Assembly (NCBI RefSeq): GCF_005860805.1
Contig: NZ_VCEJ01000005.1
Span: 558,001 to 622,000, forward strand
Reading direction: 5' to 3'
From: Dyadobacter luticola
GTDB taxonomy: Bacteria > Bacteroidota > Bacteroidia > Cytophagales > Spirosomataceae
Length of the DNA: 64,000 nucleotides
Shown one piece after another: positions 34,500-43,534 of the stretch; position 1 is the stretch's first letter; every line of letters begins with the position of its first letter. The notes below the pieces were generated by a model. That model did no database searches. It was not told the origin of the DNA and worked only from the letters and a program-made list of their open reading frames with translations. The position numbers and the translations under genes were made by a program.

Positions 34500-35754
34500 T
34501 CACTACGTGTTCAGTTTGGCGAATGGAAAAATTAAGTTGAGGGCGAATATATCCGGGCCATTTGCCATACCAGGTAACATTTTCACGATAATCCTCTACA
34601 TCAAATACAAGCGCCTCTTCCATATTATACAATACGGTGCTGGTATCCTTGACAATCATCATCGATACCACATAAGAGCCGTCATTGAGGAAATTTCCGG
34701 GAATCTCGCAGGTTCCGCTCACAATTCCTTTTGCAAAAGGCTCGGACTGTGTACCCACATTGAAAATACATTCACCCGTGAAAGTATACAGGTGCATGCT
34801 CAGATTCAGATTTGCACCTTCCACCAGGTTCCAGAATTCAAACTGGAAGTTGATCGGCGTGCGGACATCAATGTGGTTGAGGTCGTCCTGATATTCCGGG
34901 AAAAGCTTAAATCTTTTTACCCTTACCTGATCATTTCCAGGCGCGCTGTCGATGGTATCCCAATGCTTGTCGAGCATCTTGTGGGAAACTTTGCTGAGGT
35001 AATTGGTAACAATATGTGTAGTTTCTCCCTGATCGATCAGGCGGCCTTTTTCGAAATAGAAAGATTTGTTGCAGAGTGCCTGGATAGCAGTCAGGTTGTG
35101 GCTTACAAATAACAATGTTCTCCCGCTTTCCGAAACATCCCGCATCTTACCCAAACATTTCTTCTGAAATTCGGTATCTCCCACTGCCAAAACTTCGTCT
35201 ACAATCAGGATTTCAGGATTCAAGTGCGCTGCGATGGCAAAGCCAAGCCGCACATACATCCCTGATGAATAACGTTTTACAGGCGTATCGAGGAATTTCT
35301 CAACCCCTGCAAAATCAACAATTGCGTCAAAGGATTGTTTGATTTCATTTTTGGACATGCCCAAAATGGCACCATTCAAAAAGATATTTTCGCGGCCTGT
35401 CAGCTCCGGGTGAAAGCCGGTACCTACTTCCAGCAAGCTGGCAATACGTCCGTCTATTTTGATCTGGCCGGTGGTCGGCTCAGTGATCCGGCTGAGAATT
35501 TTGAGTAAAGTCGATTTTCCCGCACCATTGTGACCTACTATTCCTATACGATCACCCTGGTCGATGCTGAAATTAACGTCTTTTAAAGCCCAGAACTCCT
35601 CTTTTTCAGCAAATCCGGAATCATTTTTTCTTGAAAACCAATTGTCCAAGGTGTCCGTAACAATGTCACGAAGACTTGACGAACCACCTCTTTTCTGGTG
35701 ATCAATGATATATTTCTTGCCAATATCCTCAGCTACAATAACCGGTACGCCCAT
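34492..35754 (-). CDS. wzt: Polysaccharide ABC exporter ATP-binding protein with Wzt-type C-terminal domain
   Basis: The 420-residue protein has the ATPase in residues about 50-250: Walker A GHNGAGKST (74-82), signature YSSGMYVRLGFA, Walker B ILIVDEVLAVGD and the SHN switch. The last 160 residues form an extra beta-rich domain (IDVRTPINFQFEFWNL, then FLNDGSYVVSMMIV) like the Wzt carbohydrate-binding domain that recognises the finished glycan end. It energises export of the glycan through the permease encoded 9 bases upstream. Confidence 0.95.
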   Translation of the reverse strand: MGVPVIVAEDIGKKYIIDHQKRGGSSSLRDIVTDTLDNWFSRKNDSGFAEKEEFWALKDVNFSIDQGDRIGIVGHNGAGKSTLLKILSRITEPTTGQIKIDGRIASLLEVGTGFHPELTGRENIFLNGAILGMSKNEIKQSFDAIVDFAGVEKFLDTPVKRYSSGMYVRLGFAIAAHLNPEILIVDEVLAVGDTEFQKKCLGKMRDVSESGRTLLFVSHNLTAIQALCNKSFYFEKGRLIDQGETTHIVTNYLSKVSHKMLDKHWDTIDSAPGNDQVRVKRFKLFPEYQDDLNHIDVRTPINFQFEFWNLVEGANLNLSMHLYTFTGECIFNVGTQSEPFAKGIVSGTCEIPGNFLNDGSYVVSMMIVKDTSTVLYNMEEALVFDVEDYRENVTWYGKWPGYIRPQLNFSIRQTEHVVND

Positions 35755-35763
35755 GTAATTTTT

Positions 35764-36600
35764 TCAGAGATAGTCCACAAAGGTATTTTCCTTTCTTCGA
35801 AAATAAATCAAAGAGAGGATCAGGATTGCGAAAGATGTAATAGCCGTCGAGTACAAACTTTGTGGATTGAAGTATGAATTTTCTCCCAGCAGGCACCACC
35901 GGAATCCGGAAATGATACCTACTAAAGGATTAAGATTATAGTATTTTTCGTACCAGGTACCTTTCACAAGCGAGGCGCTATATCCGACCGGACAAGCATA
36001 CATGCCGACTTGTATCAGAAACGGGATCAGCTGACCAATGTCACGAAACTTCACATTCAATACAGCAAAAAACAGGCCGAAGCCCATAGAAGTAATAAAT
36101 GTAAGTAAAATGAAGAAAGGAAGGTAAATAATTTGCCAGCTTATTTGATAATCAAAAAATGGCGTCATCAGCATGAAAATGGCGAAGCTGATGAGAAAAT
36201 CTACGAAACCAACTGCCACTGCGCTGAGTGGCATTAAAAGACGTGGGAAATATACTTTTGAAACCATGTTGGAATTGATCAGCACACTGCTGCTGATTTG
36301 TCCAAAAGTATTCGAGAAAAATGTCCAGATAGTCAGACCGCTTAATACCATTAAGGGATATGGCACGTTCGGATCACCTTTCGTTTTGGCTACGTAGCTG
36401 AAAACAAATACCATCACTACCAGCGTCATCAGCGGGCGCAGAACGCTCCATGCTACGCCTAGCAATGTCTGCTTATATCTTACTGATATATCCCTCTTCG
36501 AAAGAATCCACAATAATTGGCGGTGCAGCCACAAATCCTTCCAATAATCCTTCTCAGATCCCCCCGCCTTAATTGTAGTTGTGTGTTGTGAACTGGCCAT
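35764..36600 (-). CDS. wzm: Polysaccharide ABC exporter permease
   Basis: The 278-residue ABC-2 type permease has six hydrophobic helices. After an N-terminal amphipathic stretch it shows RDISVRYKQTLLGVAWSVLRP (about 38-58), the family-defining segment for Wzm/KpsM/RfbA exporters. The C-terminal motif NPLVGIISGFRWCLLG is also typical. It moves lipid-linked or lipid-capped polysaccharide across the inner membrane with the ATPase at 34492. It is one base from the chain-length gene. Confidence 0.95.
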   Translation of the reverse strand: MASSQHTTTIKAGGSEKDYWKDLWLHRQLLWILSKRDISVRYKQTLLGVAWSVLRPLMTLVVMVFVFSYVAKTKGDPNVPYPLMVLSGLTIWTFFSNTFGQISSSVLINSNMVSKVYFPRLLMPLSAVAVGFVDFLISFAIFMLMTPFFDYQISWQIIYLPFFILLTFITSMGFGLFFAVLNVKFRDIGQLIPFLIQVGMYACPVGYSASLVKGTWYEKYYNLNPLVGIISGFRWCLLGENSYFNPQSLYSTAITSFAILILSLIYFRRKENTFVDYL

Positions 36601-36601
36601 T

Positions 36602-37687
36602 TTATGCTTTTTCTACTTTCGGGACGGAGCTGAAAACAGCTCTGAAATATGTTAAAATCAAGGCGATCATTAATCCGGACAGCGCGCCGATCTTGGCATT
36701 ACGCTTGTCTTCATGCTTCACATCCAAAGGTACCTTGATACCTTCGATTTCTGTAAATAACGGTGCTTCACGGACCAGTGACACACGCATTTTCTCTGCA
36801 TTTGCCATCGCTTCATAATAAAGCTGCTGCAAAAATGAAGATTTTCTTTCCATACTGTGTGTCGAAACTTTTGCCTCGGGCAGCATGATCTGCTGGCTGT
36901 AATCCATTTGTCTCGCCAGCTTGTGCTCTTCGATACCCAAAACCGCCGCCAGTGAGTCAGCGCGGTGTTGGAGCACTTTCAATGTTTTTCTCGTTTTCTG
37001 CGTCTGGTTCTCCGTGTACATTTCTTCCACGGTAGTCAGCAATGTTGTAACCCAAAGTCCGGCCAATGTTTCATTTTCCATCTTCGTTGAAAGAGAAATG
37101 AAAGAAGACTTGCGGTCTAATGCTGCGATCTCGGTTGCCTCGGCAGTTCTTTTCACAAGCATGTTGAGCACAACCCTGGAATTCATATCCAGTTTCGCAA
37201 TGTTATTATCTTTAAAATGGAAAGCCTGCAGGTCAGTCCGGTCGGCCCAATCCTCGGTCTTGATGCCGCTTGAATCAATGTAAAGATTGGCAAGCAGCAT
37301 TTTTTGTCCCCGGACATCCACTTCCTTCATTAAATTTCTTTCAATCACCGGACGGGATTTAACAAAATAGAAGAAGTTCTCGCCGGTAAAAATGTTTGCA
37401 TCCGGAGCAGATCCAAGTCCGAGTAATCCAGCCATTTCGCCTAGTCCAGAACCCTGACTGGCTCCACCGAGGTTAAATACCACATTGGCCTCATAAGTAC
37501 TGGGCTTTTTGAGATAATAATCCATCGCATAGCCGATACCAAAACCGAGGATCGGCAGGAGTAAAAGAAGCTTCCAGTTTCTGAGTAACGCGTCTTTTAC
37601 GACGATTACTTTTTCAACGACCTCTTTTGGCGAGAGTTCGTCTTCCGGAATTTGTCTTGGCTGGGGTTGTGTGATCGTTGCTGACAT
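36602..37687 (-). CDS. Wzz-type chain-length determinant (no kinase domain)
   Basis: The 361-residue protein has an N-terminal cytoplasmic part, a first membrane helix (about 39-57, LLLLPILGFGIGYAMDYYL) and a periplasmic part with a long coiled coil (about 225-300). A second helix at about 335-352 (IGALSGLMIALILTYFRAV) follows. The Wzz domain Pro-rich ending (TEIEGIKVPLDV) is visible. The tyrosine-kinase C-terminal domain of BY-kinase fusions is absent and no separate kinase is in the locus. It probably sets chain length or bridges to the SLBB outer-membrane protein. It overlaps the SLBB gene by one base. Confidence 0.88.
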   Translation of the reverse strand: MSATITQPQPRQIPEDELSPKEVVEKVIVVKDALLRNWKLLLLLPILGFGIGYAMDYYLKKPSTYEANVVFNLGGASQGSGLGEMAGLLGLGSAPDANIFTGENFFYFVKSRPVIERNLMKEVDVRGQKMLLANLYIDSSGIKTEDWADRTDLQAFHFKDNNIAKLDMNSRVVLNMLVKRTAEATEIAALDRKSSFISLSTKMENETLAGLWVTTLLTTVEEMYTENQTQKTRKTLKVLQHRADSLAAVLGIEEHKLARQMDYSQQIMLPEAKVSTHSMERKSSFLQQLYYEAMANAEKMRVSLVREAPLFTEIEGIKVPLDVKHEDKRNAKIGALSGLMIALILTYFRAVFSSVPKVEKA

Positions 37688-40209
37688 TATTTGAGAGAGC
37701 GGAAAGCCAATACTGTTACAATTAATCCCATTACGGAGCTCAGCAAGCCGGTTGCGGTTGAAATCGTTTGCTGCGTGTTCAAAGCCGGAGCGGCTCTCAG
37801 CGGTACGAAGATTTCAGATCCTGGCTCAACTTTCGGATACACGTTAAAGAACAGGAATCTTCTTGTTCTGTCCACATTTCCGTTAGGGTATTTGATATAA
37901 GAACTTTTTCTCAGCGATTGTGCTGTAAATCCGCCCGATTGCGAAATGTAATCCGAAAATGACATTCCTTTTCCATATTTCACAGAAGTCGGATACAATA
38001 CGGAACCTGCAACCTGAACTGTTTCCAGGCGTTTTGGGATACGGATAATGTCACCTTCCTGCACGATCAGGTCTTCAAAAGAACCCGGGTTTTTGAGAAT
38101 ATTTTTAAGCTTAATACCGATTTTCTCCTCCTTCACATTCGGGCTATTAGGGATGATCGTTCCGGCTTTAATGCTTTTTTCGGTCATGGCAGCCTGCTCA
38201 AAATCAGTGGGTTCTTCCAGGTCTCTTACCAAAGTCCGGCGAAGCAGAGTAGCTCCTTCCGGGTAAGCCAGGTCAGTCAGGCCGCCAGCCCTTTTAATGA
38301 TGTCGCTGATTTTATCGTTTTTGTTGACGATCGTGTAAGGTCCGTTTACCAGTACTTCACCTTCTACAAATACAGTTTGCTGCTCCACATAATTCGGCGA
38401 CTTACGTACGATCACCTGGTCAAATGGATAAAGCGGGAAGCTTGATGCTTTGCTATTCAAAGAAAGGTCACGACTGACGTCAAATTTGAAAACTTCCGAA
38501 ATTTGTGCATTTGCTGCACCCGCTATACTGTTTCTCTTGCGTCTTACAACTTCCACTTCATTGGTATAGGCTGACTCTTTCAAACCGCCCGCCTGTACGA
38601 GGACGTCTTCCAGTGTCATGTCCACAGTGTATGGAAACTTGCCTTCGTTCTCCGCAACCTTCGGATTATTTACTTCACCTTCAACACTGATATATGCTAC
38701 TTCCGTCATTTCAAATCTGGAAGGAACAATGATCTGGTCAAGTCTTGTCAGGATAAGATCGGGAGCGGTGTTATTGATAATGTCGGTGTAGTTAATCGGG
38801 ATGCTTTGGATCACAAGGTCGTCACGGGTTCTGAGTACGTTGATGCGCCCCACAAATGCATCCTCCCGAAGTCCTTCTGCGTTCTCAATCAATTTTTTGA
38901 GTGAGGGGCTATCATCCAGTGAATAGTTGCCCGGCCTCATCACAGCACCTTCAATAGTCACAATGTTCTCAAACCGATCAAGTATCGTTCCTACATCAAT
39001 CGAGTCGCCGGTTGCAATCGGGAATGAATCGTAATTTGCTTCTGATACATCCAGCAATTTTCTTTCTCTGGAAGTAATGCGCTGGATTTTAACTCTTGCA
39101 CGGTATGCTTTGTCCTGAAAACCTCCTGAATAACGCAGGACGTCGCTCAGCTTCTCGTCGGGTGTAAGCTCGTAAATACCAGGACGTTTAACCATACCAG
39201 TTACCTCCGCCCGCTTCAAATAATAGCCCACTACAATGTTGTCATTGTCCTGAACGCGGATATCACCATCAATTTTACCATTGACGAGATAATCATAAAT
39301 ATCGATGTGTGTCACCACCTTTCCTGCACGGATCACACGTACATCCCGGAAAGATCCAATTTCATTCGGTCCGCCCGCCTGATACAGTGCGTTGAATGCA
39401 GAGGAAAGCGAAGACATGGTATACGTTCCGGGGTTGATTACCTCGCCCGTCACAAAAACTTTCACGGAACGCACGTCTCCCAATGTTACCATCAGCTTTG
39501 TACGTGCAGTTTCACCGCCGCCTCCCAAAAGGCCCGGCACGAACTTGGAAAACTTGTCAATTAATATTTTACGGATTTCTTCAATCGTCCGGCCGGCTAC
39601 TTTTACTGGCCCGAGACGGGGAATGATAATGTTCCCGTCTTTATTGACGACGCCCTCGTAAGTACTTTCTGCGTAGTTGTAAATGAAAATATTCAACTCA
39701 TCCCCAGGGCCTACAATGTAATTGGTAGGAGTAGAGATCTGCAAATCCGGGATCGGATCAAGGTTTTTGTTCGCGAAAAGTGAATAACCGTAAATCCGCT
39801 GGCGCAAAGCCTCTTTTTGTTGTTCTTCGGGCGTAAGTGCAGCTCCCTGGTCCCCGTTAACCTTGCTTGGATCCTTTGAATTATCTGCTTTTTGTGCCTG
39901 CTGATCGGCAACTGTCGCTTTACCTTTCTCTGCGGATGGCTGGTTGCCCTGCTGCTGCGTATTGCCAGACTGCGCGTTGCCCTGTTGCTGCGTGCCGGTG
40001 TTTCCTGTTGTGTTTCCCTGTGTGTTACCGGTGGTAGTGGTCCCTCTCGGAGCGTTTGTCGGGATAGATCCCTGGCTGCCTGTTGAAGCGGGTGCTTGTA
40101 TAGTTGGGCCTGTGGGAGATACCTGTGCTAAAACTGGTAGGCTAATGAGAAAACTGAGAAAATAGAGGTATACGGATTTATAACTTTTAGCCAATTTGAG
40201 TCTGTTCAT
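37687..40209 (-). CDS. Large SLBB-domain polysaccharide export protein (Wza-like)
   Basis: The 840-residue protein has a signal peptide (about 1-28) and a low-complexity Gly/Asn/Gln/Thr region (about 35-110). A Poly_export domain starts at NYIVGPGDELNIFIYNYAES (about 166-185), followed by at least five SLBB beta-grasp domains (for example VKVFVTGEVINPGTYTMS, AEVTGMVKRPGIYELT, VTIEGAVMRPGNYSL, VFVEGEVLVNGPYTI, VQVAGSVLYPTSVKYG). A C-terminal helix (about 818-836) could span the outer membrane. This multi-SLBB form is common in Bacteroidota in place of short Wza. It should form the periplasmic and outer-membrane channel for the glycan. It is the first gene of the minus-strand locus; its leader holds an inverted repeat. 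Confidence 0.93.
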   Translation of the reverse strand: MNRLKLAKSYKSVYLYFLSFLISLPVLAQVSPTGPTIQAPASTGSQGSIPTNAPRGTTTTGNTQGNTTGNTGTQQQGNAQSGNTQQQGNQPSAEKGKATVADQQAQKADNSKDPSKVNGDQGAALTPEEQQKEALRQRIYGYSLFANKNLDPIPDLQISTPTNYIVGPGDELNIFIYNYAESTYEGVVNKDGNIIIPRLGPVKVAGRTIEEIRKILIDKFSKFVPGLLGGGGETARTKLMVTLGDVRSVKVFVTGEVINPGTYTMSSLSSAFNALYQAGGPNEIGSFRDVRVIRAGKVVTHIDIYDYLVNGKIDGDIRVQDNDNIVVGYYLKRAEVTGMVKRPGIYELTPDEKLSDVLRYSGGFQDKAYRARVKIQRITSRERKLLDVSEANYDSFPIATGDSIDVGTILDRFENIVTIEGAVMRPGNYSLDDSPSLKKLIENAEGLREDAFVGRINVLRTRDDLVIQSIPINYTDIINNTAPDLILTRLDQIIVPSRFEMTEVAYISVEGEVNNPKVAENEGKFPYTVDMTLEDVLVQAGGLKESAYTNEVEVVRRKRNSIAGAANAQISEVFKFDVSRDLSLNSKASSFPLYPFDQVIVRKSPNYVEQQTVFVEGEVLVNGPYTIVNKNDKISDIIKRAGGLTDLAYPEGATLLRRTLVRDLEEPTDFEQAAMTEKSIKAGTIIPNSPNVKEEKIGIKLKNILKNPGSFEDLIVQEGDIIRIPKRLETVQVAGSVLYPTSVKYGKGMSFSDYISQSGGFTAQSLRKSSYIKYPNGNVDRTRRFLFFNVYPKVEPGSEIFVPLRAAPALNTQQTISTATGLLSSVMGLIVTVLAFRSLK

Positions 40210-40227
40210 AAGAAGAATTATTGTACT

Positions 40228-40244
40228 ATTGAAATGCTTTCAAT
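40228..40244. promoter_or_regulatory. Inverted repeat in the leader of the polysaccharide operon
   Basis: ATTGAAA-TGC-TTTCAAT is a perfect 7-bp-arm repeat 19-35 bases upstream of the start codon of the first gene. It could be an operator or a small RNA hairpin close to the ribosome site. This rests only on symmetry and position. Confidence 0.4.
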
Positions 40245-40390
40245 TCATTAAAACTATGTGTAAGACTAGTATTTTTGAATTTTGGACCAGAGCATGTTTA
40301 GCATTTGAATGTGTATATCAGGGCAAAGTAAATTAGAATTTTCCTATTTTTAAACAATTTCTAGTAATCGGCCCATAGATAGGTGCAGCG

Positions 40391-40398
40391 CAAAGTTA
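40391..40398 (-). promoter_or_regulatory. Candidate -7 element of the polysaccharide operon
   Basis: On the minus strand this reads TAACTTTG, an exact match to TAnnTTTG. It would start transcription about 175 bases before the gene at 40209. The nearest upstream TTTG is only 14 bases away rather than 19-21, so the call is tentative. Confidence 0.35.
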
Positions 40399-40481
40399 TA
40401 ACAGCGTAACGACAAAAATTTAAAATTATTAAAATACAATATTCAAAATCAACAATCTCTCCTAAAAGAATAGTTATAAAT

Positions 40482-42353
40482 ATGGAAAACACAAACGTTC
40501 AATACGATGAGGATAGTATCAGGTCTTTGGATTGGAAAGAACACATCCGTCTGCGACCTGGCATGTACATCGGAAAATTGGGCGACGGATCGGCAGTAGA
40601 TGATGGGATATACGTTCTGGTAAAGGAAATTGTAGACAATTCGATTGACGAACACATGATGGGAAATGGCAAGACCATAGAGATCAAAATCACAGAGCAT
40701 AAAGTGGAAGTGCGGGATTATGGCCGGGGAATTCCGCTCGGTAAGGTGGTCGATTGTGTTTCAAAAATCAATACCGGTGGGAAATATGACTCGGGCGCAT
40801 TCCAAAAATCGGTGGGATTAAATGGTGTCGGAACGAAGGCGGTGAATGCGCTTTCACAATATTTCAAAGTACAATCTTTCCGGGAAGGCAGGACCAAGAA
40901 TGCAGAATTCACGCAGGGATCGCTTCTGAACGAGTCGAAAGAAGAGTCTACTAATCAGCGGAATGGGACGCACATTGCTTTCGAGCCGGACGCCGCGATC
41001 TTTAAAAACTTCAAATATATCCCGCAATATCTGGACAACATGATCTGGAATTATTGTTACCTGAATGCGGGATTGACCATTAATTTCAACGGAGAAAAGT
41101 ACATTTCTCAAAATGGTTTGCTCGACCTGCTTCGCAGCAAATCGGATCCTGAGACATTGCGGTATCCGATCATCCATTTGAAAGGCGAAGACCTTGAATT
41201 TGCGATGACGCACGGCAATCAGTACGGCGAGGAATATTACTCGTTTGTAAATGGTCAGTATACTACGCAGGGCGGTACGCATCTCGCGGCTTTCCGGGAA
41301 GCAGTTGTGAAGGCGGTGCGGGAACATTTTAATAAAGATTATGCGCCGGAAGACATCCGTTCTTCCATTATCGCGGCCGTGGCGATACGTATTCAGGAGC
41401 CCGTTTTTGAATCTCAAACAAAAACCAAACTCGGGTCTAATACCATTACGCCAGATCCTAACAGCCCGACAGTCAGGACATTCGTGAATGATTTTGTTAA
41501 AGAAAGACTGGACAATTATCTGCACATGCATCCTGAATCGCGGGATGCTTTGAAGAAAAGGATCGAGCAATCGGAGCGGGAGCGGAAGGAATTGGCGGGG
41601 ATTAAAAAACTGGCAAACGACCGTGCAAAAAAGGCGAATTTGCACAACAGAAAACTGCGGGATTGTCGGCTGCATTTGACCGACCTTAAAAACGATTTGC
41701 GCTACGAATCCACCTTATTTATTACCGAGGGAGATTCCGCCAGCGGATCGATCACCAAGTCGCGCAACATTCAAACGCAGGCGGTGTTTAGTTTGAGAGG
41801 GAAGCCTTTGAACTGCTTCGGCTTAACCAAGAAAATCGTTTACGAAAACGAAGAATTCAACCTCCTTCAACATGCGCTGGATATTGAAAATGGTGTCGAA
41901 AATCTGCGATTTAACCGGATTGTCATCGCCACCGATGCCGATGTGGATGGTATGCACATTCGCCTGCTGCTGCTGACATTCTTCCTGCAATTTTTCCCTG
42001 ATCTGGTAAGAAACGGGCATTTGTTTGTTTTGGAAACACCTTTGTTCAGGGTGAGAAATAAAAAGGAAACTATTTACTGCTACACTGAGGAAGAAAAGCA
42101 GGCGGCTATCGCCAAGCTGGGCAGCAAGCCGGAGATTACACGGTTCAAAGGATTGGGCGAGATTTCTCCGGAAGAATTCGGACGGTTTATTGGTGAGGAT
42201 ATGCACGTCGAGCCGGTTATTTTGCAGAAAGAAACCTCGATCCAAAAATTGCTAAGCTACTTTATGGGTAAAAATACGCCTGAAAGACAGCGCTTTATCA
42301 TTGATAATTTGAAAATCGAGAAGAATGTGGAAGAGCTTGCGCTGGCAGTTTAG
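40482..42353 (+). CDS. parE: DNA topoisomerase IV subunit B
   Basis: The 623-residue protein is a type IIA topoisomerase ATPase/TOPRIM subunit. The GHKL ATPase has EIVDNSIDEH (about 49-58), DYGRGIPLG (about 78-86) and GLNGVGTKAVNAL. The transducer domain follows. The TOPRIM domain has ITEGDSASGS (about 413-422), DADVDGMHIRLLL and a final RFKGLGEISPEEF. ParE rather than GyrB is supported by the length and by the SRNIQTQAVFSLRGKPLN sequence. It acts with ParC (not in the window) to decatenate chromosomes. It is divergent from the polysaccharide operon, with 272 bases between them. Confidence 0.93.
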   Translation: MENTNVQYDEDSIRSLDWKEHIRLRPGMYIGKLGDGSAVDDGIYVLVKEIVDNSIDEHMMGNGKTIEIKITEHKVEVRDYGRGIPLGKVVDCVSKINTGGKYDSGAFQKSVGLNGVGTKAVNALSQYFKVQSFREGRTKNAEFTQGSLLNESKEESTNQRNGTHIAFEPDAAIFKNFKYIPQYLDNMIWNYCYLNAGLTINFNGEKYISQNGLLDLLRSKSDPETLRYPIIHLKGEDLEFAMTHGNQYGEEYYSFVNGQYTTQGGTHLAAFREAVVKAVREHFNKDYAPEDIRSSIIAAVAIRIQEPVFESQTKTKLGSNTITPDPNSPTVRTFVNDFVKERLDNYLHMHPESRDALKKRIEQSERERKELAGIKKLANDRAKKANLHNRKLRDCRLHLTDLKNDLRYESTLFITEGDSASGSITKSRNIQTQAVFSLRGKPLNCFGLTKKIVYENEEFNLLQHALDIENGVENLRFNRIVIATDADVDGMHIRLLLLTFFLQFFPDLVRNGHLFVLETPLFRVRNKKETIYCYTEEEKQAAIAKLGSKPEITRFKGLGEISPEEFGRFIGEDMHVEPVILQKETSIQKLLSYFMGKNTPERQRFIIDNLKIEKNVEELALAV

Positions 42354-42406
42354 AAAACAGATATTTGAATGAAAAAATAACAAAATATAATACTTAGCAC
42401 CTCTCT

Positions 42407-43483
42407 GTGGATTTACATCATTTAAGAAATCGGATAGATACGCTCGACGATCAGTTACTGAATATTTTGAACGAGCGGATGGAGCTCGTGAAAGAAGTGG
42501 GTGAACTGAAACGTTCGTCGCAATCCATTATTTACCGGCCCGAGCGCGAAAAACAGATTCTAGACCGGCTCGAAAAACGGAATACCGGTCTGCTGACACG
42601 CCAGGCTATCGACGCTATTTTCTTTGAAATTTTTGCCGTTTCCCGCAATCTCGAACTGCCGGAACGTATCTCCTACCTCGGTCCGGAGGGAAGTTTCACG
42701 CACCAGGCGGCCGAAAGTCGCTTTGGCGGTATGAGTGAATATCTCATGCTGCCGACCATTCATTCGGTCTTTGAAAGTGTGGAGACCGGCCGCGCGAAAT
42801 TCGGCGTGGTACCGATTGAGAATAACCAGGAAGGTATCGTGATCGAAACCGTCGATTTTTTGCGGGAGAAAAACCTTTCTATCGTCGCTGAGGTACTTTT
42901 GCAGGTGCATTTCACCTTCGCTTCGCAGGCAGATACTTTAAGAAATATCAAGCGGATTTATTCCAAAGACATTGCATTTCGTCAGTGCGGGAAATTTTTG
43001 AGTGAATATCTGGAAGGTATGGGCATTGAGCTGATTCCTGTCGAATCCACTTCAAAAGCGGCAAAAATGGCTGCCGAAGAACCCGATGCAGCAGCGATCT
43101 GCTCCTCGATTTCCGCCCGTCTTTTCGGGGTACCGATTTTGTTTGATAACATTGAGGACAGCGACCAGAACCGAACGCGCTTTTTGATCTTGGCCAAAGA
43201 TTTTGTCAACATTAAAAGCGATGACGATAAAACAACATTGATCGCCAATTTGCCCAATACCAACCGGCCAGGCGTGCTTTACGAGTTTTTAAAAGATTTC
43301 AACGACCGCGGCATCAACCTCACCAAAATCGAAAGCCGACCGCTGCGTGGCGAGGCAACATTCAGGGCGTGGTTCCTGGTGGAATTTCTCGGTCACCGCG
43401 ACGATGCGCCTGTGCAGGAAATCCTGCATAAATACGGGACGCATTTGAAATGGCTTGGCAGCTATATCCGGATATCCCAATAA
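42407..43483 (+). CDS. pheA: Bifunctional chorismate mutase / prephenate dehydratase
   Basis: The 358-residue P-protein makes phenylpyruvate from chorismate for phenylalanine synthesis. Residues 1-85 are an AroQ chorismate mutase helix bundle (LRNRIDTLDDQLLNILNER). Residues about 88-265 are prephenate dehydratase (ISYLGPEGSFTHQAA, then the QNRTRFLIL catalytic segment). Residues about 280-358 are an ACT domain with GVLYEFL and ESRP, for feedback by phenylalanine. The start must be GTG at 42407: an in-frame TAG lies at 42395-42397. It is 53 bases after parE and may share its transcript. A strong terminator follows. Confidence 0.95.
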   Translation: MDLHHLRNRIDTLDDQLLNILNERMELVKEVGELKRSSQSIIYRPEREKQILDRLEKRNTGLLTRQAIDAIFFEIFAVSRNLELPERISYLGPEGSFTHQAAESRFGGMSEYLMLPTIHSVFESVETGRAKFGVVPIENNQEGIVIETVDFLREKNLSIVAEVLLQVHFTFASQADTLRNIKRIYSKDIAFRQCGKFLSEYLEGMGIELIPVESTSKAAKMAAEEPDAAAICSSISARLFGVPILFDNIEDSDQNRTRFLILAKDFVNIKSDDDKTTLIANLPNTNRPGVLYEFLKDFNDRGINLTKIESRPLRGEATFRAWFLVEFLGHRDDAPVQEILHKYGTHLKWLGSYIRISQ

Positions 43484-43484
43484 T

Positions 43485-43518
43485 AAAAAAGATCGCGACA
43501 CCCATCGCGATCTTTTTT
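43485..43518. terminator. Bidirectional terminator after pheA
   Basis: A 14-bp perfect stem AAAAAAGATCGCGA/TCGCGATCTTTTTT with loop CACCCA serves both pheA and the minus-strand gene ending at 43535. Confidence 0.93.
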
Positions 43519-43534
43519 GTATAGAAATACTAAT

